From assembly GCF_028453695.1 (NCBI RefSeq), contig NC_135778.1, positions 35,949,214 through 36,013,213 of the forward strand: a DNA stretch of 64,000 bases, given 5' to 3'. This document shows positions 46,573 to 58,500 of this stretch, piece by piece; position 1 is the first letter of the stretch, and each line of letters starts with the position of its first letter. This stretch comes from Augochlora pura (Eukaryota; Arthropoda; Insecta; Hymenoptera; Halictidae). Under the pieces are notes generated by a model. The model did no database searches and was not told the DNA's origin. It was given only the letters and a program-made list of their open reading frames with translations. The translations under genes and the position numbers were made by a program.

Positions 46573-49500
46573 CTGCGGAAAAGAAAAATTGTTTCAATAC
46601 TTATTCAAACTTTGACTCGATTCGAGAGGAAAATGGTCAAGTTCAATGGAGTGACAATAGGTTGGCACGGTCGATGTCGACGAAAAATGATGAAGGAAGC
46701 CAGCCAACAGTTTCAACTTGATGAACACCCTTCTTTCGAGAAAGCGTTGCAGCGACGAGTAATGAAATGCGAGTGAAACGATAAATGAGGTAATTAAGAT
46801 AATTGAATCGGGTCGAGTGCGATGAAAATAATAATGGTATAATGTATAATAAACGATAGAATAATACGCGAATTATCGACCGCGTGGCTCGTTAAAGACG
46901 CGCGAAACTGTGACAATCGTAGCTATAAATAACAGGCTTACCTCGGAAAGGTCGCTCGACCCGGTTTCCTGCGGAGCCAACAGCTTCTTGCTCTCGGCGA
47001 ATTGCCTCAGCGATTTCTCTCGAACGTAGACGTACGGTCTGATGACCCTGAGATCCTGCCGGCGGATGTAGTAGTGGGCCTTCATGGTTTTCAGCTCGCC
47101 GCCGTGGAACACCGAGACGAGGAAACCCTCGGTGAGATCGTCGAGATGCTGGCCGATCGCCAGCACGTTGTAATTGTGCCGCTTCGCGATCGAGTATAGC
47201 CGCGCTCTGATCGTCCGATTGCAAAAGCTGCACGCGCCGTTCGCGTCCATGGGATCGTCCGGCCGGTTCTCGGCGACGTCGCAGCTCGGCTTGCCGGTTT
47301 GGTCCTCGTAGAAATAGGGGACGCCCATGGTCTTCAGATAGCTCATCATCCCGATCGGGTCCTGTCCGTTCGTGTCCACCGCGGCCGCGCCGATCTCGAA
47401 ATCTATGCCCTTCGACCTCGCGTAGAATCTGTACTGATGCAACGTGTGCAGCAAGCTCAACGAGTCCTTGCCGCTGATCGACAGGCAGACCAACACCTTG
47501 TCGTTGTCTCTGATCATGTCGAACTCCTGTATAGCCTCGACGGCCGGTTTCCAAACGCTCTTCGGCGGACAATGCCACTGCGGTCGGGCCGCGTCGGTTT
47601 TAGCCCCGTCCTTCGCTTCGAACGCCACCTCCTGATCCTCCTCTTCCTTCAAATCGCTCGAGCATTCCTCCTCGTCCTCCGAGAAGTCGTCGTTCTGCCG
47701 GACCTGTTGCTTGCAATTAGACTTGTTCACCAGAGCCGTGATAGAGGCCGTCCTTGGCTTGCGACCGTAGCTATTCGTAGAATTGGACTCGGCGCTGCTG
47801 CTGCGCTTCAAATCGACCGAGTCCAAGGACTTGTCGCTCTCGTGGAAAGACAAATTGATCCCGCTGTCCTGCGAGCTGACCGAGTTCACCGCGGAGTATA
47901 TTTTTGGCAGGATCTTCCTCGCGTCGCCGATCTCGAGGCCGCCCCTCTCGTGGCCGTCGTCGTCGTTCAGATCGTCGTCCAGATCGTGGACCACCTCCTC
48001 GTCGTCGGTCTTCGACTGGCTCCGCACCATCTGCTCGCTCTCCGTCGGCTTCATCACGTATATCACCGTCTCGTCGGAGGAGCACTCGCTGGACATCTTA
48101 CTCTCCTGCTGCGTCAGCTCGCCGACCTTCCCCGAGATCTCAATCGGGCCGCTTCGTCTGGAGCTCGAGAGCCGAGGCGACGCGGAAGGCTGGACCGCTC
48201 GTCCCCTGTCGGGCGAGCCACAGCCGTTCGAGGAAACATCGGAAGCGGACGCGTCCGGAGAGTATCTGTGCAGCCCGTCGACGGCGTTCACCATGCACCT
48301 GATCTCGGACTTGACCTCGCTGGCCATCTCCTTCGAGAACTCCATCAAGTACTCGGCTATGTTGCTAGCGGTGAACGAGTCGTGTCTCATCTTGTCCTCG
48401 ACGCTCGACTGGCCGCCAATGGCGCTCACGTTGCGCGAGTGATGCTGCGGCGTGTTCTCCGACGTGTTCGTCTCGGAGAGCGCGTCGTCGACCTTCGAGA
48501 TCACCTCGCGGATCTCGGACTTGATCTCCGTCGCCAGCTCCTTGGTCACCTCCTTCACGTACGCGCTCAGATCGTCCTCCGACCTCTGGCCGCCGTTCGC
48601 GGAGATCGGCGAGGATCTACCCCCGCCGATGAACTTCTCCGTGTAATCGCTGACCGAGGAGTACGAGGACGGTGGCGAGGCCGTGTTGTGATAATTTAAG
48701 GAGAGGATCGAGTGGCTCGGGCTGCCGTTGTCGAGCTCCAGCGAGTTCAACTCGGTCTGGCTGCTGCAGCTGCAGTGGTGTCGCCTGGGCTTCGCCGAGT
48801 TCCCATTGTTCCCGCTCAATCCTAAACTAGTCAGAGTTTGAGGACTCAGCGGGAGCGGCGGTATAGGGGAGGAGGACGACGAGGCCACCTTGCGATTCAC
48901 CGAAGCGTTCTCCCCGCCCCCGGTACTGCCGAGAGAATTGCACCTGGCACGGCCGGCGTTGGCAGCGTCGATCAGATCCCTTTCCTCTTTAATTGGCCTG
49001 TTGCCTGCGTGCGAGATCGTGCCGAGGGCCGAAGGCGTGACCACCTCGCCGACGGCGAATCTCACGGGCATCGGCGAACTCGGGCAAGTAGCCGGCGACC
49101 TCTGACCGGTCGTACCGTGGTTCCGATCGGCGCTGACCGTTCGCTCCTCTTCGTTGCCGCTGCTGCTTCCGCCTCCTCCGCTGGAGTAGCATGTCTGGAA
49201 CTCGGTCGCGTTCAGCAGAGTCTTTCTCACCGAGCTGAGCGCCGGCAGGCTCCGATGCCTAGGCGAGCTGGCGGACATCGGCAGGTTGCCCGTCCGCGGA
49301 ATGTCGCTGTTCAGTCGGCGGATGCTGTTCACCAGGGCCAGACAGCTGATCTGGTTGTCGTGAGTGGTGGTCGGCGTGTGGTGGCCGAGCCGGTTCCACG
49401 ACAGCGTCGGGTTGAAAGGTACGTCTTGCTTCACGTTCTGCGAGTTGCCGAGCAGCAGATCCTGCGCCTCGCTGGGCAGCATGAACCATCGCAGAGCCTC

Positions 49501-52500
49501 CATCCGCTCGGACACGAAGTTGTAGCTACGGTCGATCTGCAGCGGGTATCTCTGCGCCATTTTTCTCGCCCGATTGAAGATGTTCCGAGCGGTCTGCAGA
49601 CAGTCGCCGTAGTTCTGCGGCAGAACCCCGGCACCGGACACCCTCCTCTCCGAGGCGTTCATCTTCCCGTCGGTGTACCTGATCGAGCTGAGCCACTTCC
49701 GCTCTTTGAACACGCTGTTCGTGTGGTGCCGCCACTCCCCGGTGTCCGGGTTCAAGGTGTACTGCGGCAACAGCTTCCAGCCCTCCGTCGCCACCATCTT
49801 CAGCGCCTCGAGCACGAACGCTACCTCCGCCTCGGACATGAAGTACGGGAACGAGAGCTTCGCGAAACCCGGTCGCAAACCCTCCGTGTTCGTCTCCTCG
49901 TTGTCGGCGTTCTTCTCGCTGAAAGAAACCAGAGAGCATGAACGACCGATCTCTTCCCTTCGGCTTAGCCCGAAATCGATATAGCGGCGGCGAAGACTGG
50001 TCTCGAATTTCACGTACCCCTCCACGAGCACCTTCTGGTACTCCTTGGCCAGTTCTTGGTCGATTCCCATCAGGTCGTGAGCGTAACGACCCGCGCACGC
50101 GCATCCGCCACGCGCCTGTATACCAAACACGTCGTTCAAAACGGCGCAGACGAAGTTGTGATGGAGAAACGTGCCACGGGGGTGCCGCACCATGAACGAG
50201 AAGATGGGCAGCCTCTTGACATTCTGCGAGCCGTTCCCGAGCAGAATCAGTTCCGGAATCGTGCGCACGTGGGCCAACACTTGCCTAAACGGGAAAACGA
50301 GAAATGGGCGCGCTTTAAAATGCAGATCCACGCTCTACCGACGCCATCTCCTTATTCCTACGTCTCAAGGAACTACGTACTTCGCGATTCGATCGATTTT
50401 TACTTTACCGACGATTGACATATGGTCCCATGGTCCGTATATATTTTTAAACATATTAAAATTTACGAATATTATTTAGTTTTTTCCAGAATTAGAATTT
50501 AAATAGCAAACTGTAACAAAATTTTACGCATGACGAATCTAATCGTCGTAAGAGAAAATTCTGCTACAACTCCAGTCATCAACAATACTCTTAACTGGTT
50601 AAATATTCAAGATATCTTTATCCAACGAACCGAACCATCGAATCGCGATTCCAAGAACCGAAAAACAAATTCGATCGCGAAGTGAAACATATCAACGACG
50701 CGCGACAAAGGAACAATGAACAACAGGCCTTTATCTCTGATCTTTTGCTGGAAAATTTTCAGCCGGTTAATTATGCTCGGAAACATGTATATCTGTGTTC
50801 ACGTGTTCGAAGGGAGCTGACACACGCGGAGATAAGAAGAGAGAAGCAAAAAAAACAAGAAGCGGCGATCGAGCTCCGCCGATGGCGCTCGAGAGATTCT
50901 CCCTAGTTGGCGTTCCTCCCTAGTACATGCTCAGCGGAGCGCGTGTAATTATAAAATGTTATTTTAAGAACGATCCTACCTGGAGATCTTATCTTGCCGG
51001 GCGACGATAGCTCGCGGCGTGACGTTCTCCTTCAATTGGACCGCGAGCCCGCATCTGATGGTCTCGACGACACCGGCGGTGCCGCTCTCCTCCCTCAGCT
51101 CCGGGTCGCGGTGATAGTGATGGGAGTCCCTCATGTCTTCCGTGCCAATTTGATCTTTGAGGAGTGATCGTTTCGCGACCAGCACGCCGGGGGACTGCAC
51201 GCCGCCGATGAACTTGTGCCCGGCGAATATGATCGCGTCCTTGTGCACCGTTGTCTCGCCGACACCCGGCAGATGCGGATTCATGTCCATCTGCACGTAC
51301 GGCGCTGGAAAAGCAGGCGTTATCGATCAAGAACGAAACGTATGGACGTCGATGGATCATTCGTCGTTTCGACGGCGTGCGTAACGCGTTAACCCTTAAC
51401 GGACGAGAGGCGATTCTCACGGTGTTTATGTTGAGATAATTTATTTAATTACATAAAAAATTACATACAAATTATATTTGTATTACATAATTGAGCCAAT
51501 TCTAGTCATTAACCCTTTGGGACACGGTGGGATTAAAAATGTCCCACCTTTATCATGTACGATGATGCATGGTGGGACATTTTTAGACTCACCTCGTAGT
51601 ATCGTAATAGCTGCATTTTTACTCTGTTCATTCCTAAACTCTATAATTCTATATAATATCTAATATATCTGTAATATATCTAATTCTATAACAACAAATT
51701 CGATTGAATTACTACTTATTTATGTTTTTATATGCTTTCAAGAAAAAGATGCCAATTCTGTTTAAAAAACGCGACAAAATATCTGCGCCATATGGGTCTA
51801 TTTACTTCCTGAAATTTTGTGCCTCAAAGAGTTAAAACACTCTGTAATTTCTACAGGATACACTCTTATAGTGTAATTTTTAATTTATATTATTTAAATG
51901 TAATCCGGACTATGTACACTTCTATGTGCATCACTTTTATGTAACACGAAAGGGCCTTACTAGCCCGTTAATAAAGAATAATGATAAAAAATAATAATAA
52001 TATATATATATTATATATTTATATATAACACAGTTGACACATCTGAGAAAATCACCTCGTCCTGCTATCTCGCAACGGAAAAGTCGTCGTCCGCTAAGGG
52101 TTAATAAATAAATATAAAAATATATAATAAATCGTCCGCCATTTTGAATGACCGGACGATAAAGTGTGTATTTTTTTCGCGAAAAGCGGAACGTTTCCGT
52201 CGATCTTTGTGTCGGGCTTTGTTCCGCGATCTTTCATCATCTGACTTAAGTATCGCGTCGATCGTTACCTGCCGCCGTGTAATCCCAGATGCTGAGCGCC
52301 CCGAATTGGTGCAGCAGAAGGGTCGTTGCGACGTCATCTGCCAATACGCCGGTTATGCAACTGGCAGCGCTGAAGCAGCCGATCATTTGCGTAACACCCT
52401 CCGCACGCACTTTGGCCAGGCTCCGCTCGAGATCGTTCAGGTCCAAGAAACCCTCGCGGGTCTCCGACACCCGCATTATCTGTGATCATTTAAATATTAT

Positions 52501-55500
52501 ATTATTTGACGTCGCGAATAATTTGTGCAACTTCGATGAACGCGGAAAGATAATAAAGAAGTCTTGTGAACAATTGTTCTCTACAACTGTATAACCTCGC
52601 TTTGTGACCGAAGATTTCCAAAGCCGCGCTTTTTTATTATAGATTAAATTAAATTATTAAACTATAGAGAGAACAAAAGAAAGTTACATGCTTTTTAAAA
52701 ATTAAATTACGCTACTTGAATTTTGTTTAGAATAATAAAATGACAACCCTTGGCAAGAATTTTACAATCGAATACACTTGTACCGAATTTACAGATATTT
52801 TAAGAATATTCAGGGTTATAAAATGTTCTTGTATGCAAGTAACAATGTATAGAAAACATGATGAAAAATAGAAAATACTGTAACTTTCTCGAAGGTAATC
52901 CGCAATACAAGAAGATTGCAAGCATTCGTTTCGTTGGAAAAGTGTGCTGCACGCGGTACTGTTGAGTAGGTCTTAATCGAACGATTAGATTGGATTTATT
53001 TTAATTCGGAGTTATATTTAACTCGTTCCGGCAGCTAATCCTGCTCTCTTATTGGATATTCAGATTAGATCGGAATCGCATTTCACGCGCGTCGCGTGCA
53101 CGTAAATACGGCGGGCGGAAACTTCTACAGAAACACCTGTACTTTTTAACGAAGACAGTCAAGTATTCTGTTAATAAAATAAAGGGTCTGTTGAATAAAA
53201 ATAAAAATAAAATTAAAAATAAAATTAAAAATAAAAATGGAAATAAAAAAAAATAAAAATAAAAAAATACAAATAAAAATAAAAATAAAAATGAAAATAA
53301 AAAAAAATAAAAATAAATTAAAACTAAAACTAAAAATGAAAATAAAAAGGGGAAGCACACGATTCCAAAGCAGTTTGCAAAGCACCGCGATTCGCGCTGC
53401 TCCCGAGAAGGAAAGGAAGAGAGAAACTCGGTGAATCAGAAATACTCTCGACGAAGCTTTAGTATCTTGTGAACTTAGCGTTTCGAATTGAATTTCCGAT
53501 TGAGCAAAAGTTGCCCAGGTAGACAACTTGCGCGAAGCGAACGAGTTCGAAATTCCGAGGCCAGAAAATATGTTTAAAACATAACCTTAACATAATTTCA
53601 AGTGCAAACGGTTAACTCTAAAAATGAAGATTCTTTTTAAAAAGACATTTATGACTTGTAGAATCGTTGGCAGAAAGTCGTAGATGCCAATGGAAATTAT
53701 TTCTAACCTAATATTTCTTCTTGTGACTTTCTACCGACAAACGCGTAAATCTGACTAGCGTCATATAGTAACAGACGTCTTCCGCAACATTTCGAATGCG
53801 GTTCGAGTGTGTCCCCGAGCTTCTAGGATCGAGAATACTCCGGCGACTCACCGGTGAAAAATCTTCGTACGTAAAATCTCTGCGCGCACGCTGGTCGCGC
53901 ATATATATATCTTTTTTTCTTCTCCTTACCCTGACACCGTGCTCCCGCCAAGGCCGCAGATTCGCGTGATGCTCGAACGGTCCGACGAACACCACCGTGG
54001 ATTTCGTGAGATCGAGGTGTCGTAGGAGAGCGCGAAGGGCAGCCGCCGTGCCTTGACCCGTGAACAGCACCGCATCCTGCTCGCCGGCCCCCACCGCGTG
54101 TCTCACGATGTCTCTGGCTTCGTGTCTGGAAACGTTCGTCGGTCAGGATATATCGATTCGTCCTTCCGCTGACATTAACGATCGTATAAAAACACGGCCT
54201 GGCGGATCCGCCAACCGAGGGCGTACCACCGAGATTCCCTCGCGTTTTCTCGGCTCTACATCCGCGAGGACTATAGCGAGAACACAACGCGGCAGCCTTC
54301 GAGCGATCGCGACCGTGTCTCGATAGCGTCAACGCGACTAAAATATACCGGTTACGAGTACGGTTATTATATACGAACGCTTTGCCGACCGGTTGTTCGG
54401 CCGTAACGTTCGCATTGTTCTAGGCTAATTGAATCTGGTTATTTTATTCATTTTATTCGTCGCAAAAGGTGTCCAATATTTAACATCTTATCGTACTTTG
54501 ACGAGTCCGATTCGTGATGGAAATTAGTAGTAATTAATTATTAAGTATGGTTGTTATTCTGTTCTTTATAGTTGGAATACAATTTTAATTCCTTGTCGTA
54601 CTTTAACGAATCAGACTCGTGATGGAGATTTAAAACAAAAGTCTGATATACTCTAGTTTAAGGTTATGTTAACACTATGCCGTCCGGCGTTACCACAGTG
54701 TTGTTGTGCACAAAGTATAGCTCAACGACCGGCGACACCGCGGTGGTGTCGCATGCAAATATATGAGACAAACAAATTTTACATTTATTTCCATATGTAT
54801 ATTTTCGAAATTTAATGAAACTAGAGGGACAAGATTGAAAACTCATGAGAACTGACGATGAGATTAGTGAAACTTGACAATGTTTATTTTTTCGATAACC
54901 TTTCCCGATAAAGGCGACAAGCGAACTGAATCAGTGTTGCCGGCGCCAAGTGAAGAAATCTGAATCAGTGTTGCCGGCGCCAAGTGAAGAAATTTCTGCA
55001 AGACGCGCGGACGGCAAGGTGTTAAGGTTATGTTAGACGATCCGTATGCATATGAACATCTTGCAGTATAATAACGAGTCAGACTCGTGATAAACATTTC
55101 AAGCAACAATAATATGAATATTATTCATTTCTTCTAAATCGAAATTAAATTCTTCTGTTATTAAGGTATATAAATGAAAATACATGAAAGCAATAAAATA
55201 AACAAAAATTATGCCCTGTTCAGACAAATATTAAAATCAAATTAGTGCTAAATAACGCAGTGTAAAAGGAGACGTACTGCAAGGGGTTAATGACGACTAT
55301 TACAGAGATTTACTGAGGGTAAAATAAAAGAAAGACATTGAACGATTCGCGTGTTATCGAACCGTCATCGTTATTGCCGCGGCGGACACGGCAGGCTGGT
55401 AACTATTCGCAGGGCTCGGAGTCCACTGGATATTGATCTGGGTACGTCAGCGCCACCCCCGCGCGCGTTTCGTTGCATAAAATTTAGGGATAACGGGACT

Positions 55501-58500
55501 GTGTGCCGACGACGCGTTCCGCTCGGATTGGAAACTTTGCCAGCTGATCGGCCGAACCAACCTGCAGGAATTCGGCCGGAGCCGACGCGAGGGCCCGCGG
55601 CATTAAATTCCCAATCCGAGAGCGAAATAGAAAGGCGACGGTCGAGCGGCGCGGAAAATGAAACGGGCGCCGTTTATCGTCGGCACCGCGCGTCGTCGAT
55701 CGGAATCGTACGCGCTCGCCGCTAATTTCACGCGGGAATAGGGAAATCGATAATTAGAAATTCATAATGCACCGCGTCGTCGCCCCGGCGCCCGCGTTCA
55801 CCGTTCTCACACCGTAAACACGCGCCACGTGCGAATTGTTTGGCGTTCGCGGACCATTAAATTCTCAGCGCCGACTGCGCAATTTATCGTGCAAATAAAC
55901 CGTGCCCGGAGAAGAAAAGAAACGGGGATTTGTATATTTAATATTTACGAGAGAAAGGTAGAATTTAGAATCGATTTACCTATACGGTTCACCTATTTCT
56001 AGCCTGTAGCCTTTCGTCTACGAGCAAATTATACAGGAGTCGTGGAACGTATTTTATCAGGCCATTTCTCGGTCGTAATCAATTCTTTGGGAAACGAGAA
56101 AAATTTTCACTCGCCGCGTGCCGTTTACTCGAACGTTTAGATATCGATACGCGAGAATCGAATTGTATTTCAAGTTGAAAGAATTACCGATTCGTACGAC
56201 TCTAATAATCCTCGTTTATTTTTCGCTTTATTCCCTCTCTCTCTCTCTGAATCGTTTACGCTCGGATCGCTTGTTCGTGCGCAATTGGACGCGGCGAACG
56301 CGCATAGTGACTTATAGATAAGCGTTTCACGCGTGTAAATAAATGGGATACGCGTGTATCGTGCACCGTCGGTGGATGCGAATTGATCGAGCAAAGTTAA
56401 ATTTCCCAGCCGTCCGTAATTAACGGCGGTGGGTTAAGCTGCTCTTTTGAAATACAACTCGCGAATCTAATTTTTCACCGTGGCCATTTACTAATGCCGC
56501 AGATCGCATCGTTGACTCGGAAATTAAGCTTTTAATGGCGCGCGGGCGACCGTGAAACCGTTCGACGCGCACGGAGCTAAACTTTTGCCGATTATCATCG
56601 GCTTTTCAGCAGTCATGAATCAACCAACCGACCATAACTCGCGCAAATATTTGCTCGCGGAACGGCGACGCCGCGAAACCTTTCCTCCGCGATTATCTGT
56701 TATAAAACTGTCCGGATTATACTAAAAGCTTCGGCTAATTGCGAACGGTTACGGCGTTTCGCTTTCCCGGTCTGTTGAGCGTGCCGCGGCCGAACGAATG
56801 ATTCACGTGATCGCTTATGGTGCAGAAGCGTGTTGCAACTTTCGATCGGTGGCGTGTGGCTCTCGCAGGAAGACGCTCGTCGGCCAGGAAAAGATAGATC
56901 GGCGGGTTCGTTTAATTTCGCAATTAATAGAGTAACTGGAATTGGTTCTGGGAACCACTCGACCACAGTGGACGCGGATGTGTAGCGTCGGCTCTTCGTC
57001 GGAAATGCATTAATGCGTGCGCGCGCGCGCGCGCGTGACCTCGATCGTTATCGAGATCGCTCGATGATCCAGCATCGGGAAAGAAGAGAGGACAGACTCA
57101 TTGTACAATGCTTTTCAATAATTTATAACGTCGTCGAGCCGGAACATCTGATTGGAAATACAGTGTTGAATACTCGGAAGCTGTTGCAAATCGCTTCCTT
57201 ATTATTAATACAAATTATTATATGGAAATCGGTTGAGAAATTTTGCTTCTCTGCTAAGCTTTTCTACTTTCCCGGGAAATGTCTGATTTGGAAGTGCGAA
57301 GGACAAAAAAAACAATTAATTATTGTTAAGCGGGGCAAAGGATAAAAGCGGTAGCGGTAAAAAAAGCTTCGAAATGAAGGATATTTTTTTTATCTGTTCA
57401 AAAACTTTTGGGAAAGATATATGTATACATTGAAAAAGAAATATTGTTGGAAATTTTAAAACATTTTGGCAGGAGTTTTTAAGTAATTCATTTTTGGAAA
57501 TTTAAAAATATTTTTCGAGGAGGTTCGAAGTAATTCATTTTTTAAATTTGATTCGTGAAATACTAGATTCGCGTTAATTTTTGTACAAAAACTAAGCGCT
57601 AACCGAGCAAGTAATAATTATAATTATTATAAGCTTTGTTAATAATTGTTTTGAGATGTAAATATTGTCCTATTTTTATCTTAATATTTTTTACTGTAAA
57701 TTTAATTTCTAAAGTTACGTTTTCGTAAAAGCAATAAATGCTATAAGAGCTTCTTTTTCTGTCATTGCAAATTAAATCTGGCGTGCTAATTCAAATTGCA
57801 TTCCGCTTGCTTTAATACATTTTGAACGAAAAATTATTTCAGCAAACTTAGAGTACTCCCATCGGGCTTCTTTATACTTACTTAACATGTACAGTATACA
57901 TATTCTATAAATACATATAAATCGGCGTTTTTCCTCACCGTACATTGTAACGAAAGTACGTATGCCGACCTTGAAGACTGTCTACAACTTGGATCGGTCG
58001 AAACGAAAAGACGCGAAGAAAAGCGACTCTACCGACTTCTAGCGCGATTGAACGGTTAACCCTTTGCACTCTAGTGGCGACTCTAAAGCGCCATAAAGAA
58101 TTAAAATTAAAAGAAATAGTAAAAAGGTTAATATTGAAACTATGGATAAATTATTGTATAACGTATCGAAATAATTTTAATATTAGAATAATATTATTTA
58201 ATGTTATAATTTAATAATAATTTCAGTAAGTACATCATATAAAATACAGTAAATTACTTCAAAAGGAAATACTATACATCAGAAAGACTATTTTAAATTT
58301 CGAATTAAAATAGCTCCGAGTGCAAAGGCTTAAATACCGAATTGTAAACGCAGAAATTATTGCGATGGTAAATATTTCCATAAACCAGTACATTCGGTGA
58401 CAAAAACATCTGTACCAAATTTTAATTTTCTAGTTATCCGGAACCGAGTTAAATAAATAGATTTAACGCGACACCAATCGAATATAGATTTTCCAGACGT

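Larger units (their letters stand above)
51305..52268 (-). other. Intron of the fusion gene, largely filled by nested TTAA elements
   Basis: Of 964 bases, 716 (51389-52104) are bounded by a matching inverted repeat, and a second TTAA element (51509-51835) sits inside it. Confidence 0.8.

Noticed and set aside
47299..49941. Plus-strand frames of 466 and 367 codons.
   Set aside because: They are antisense to the 3.3-kb exon of the fusion gene. The minus strand has recognisable domains, and these frames are Arg/Val/His-rich shadows.
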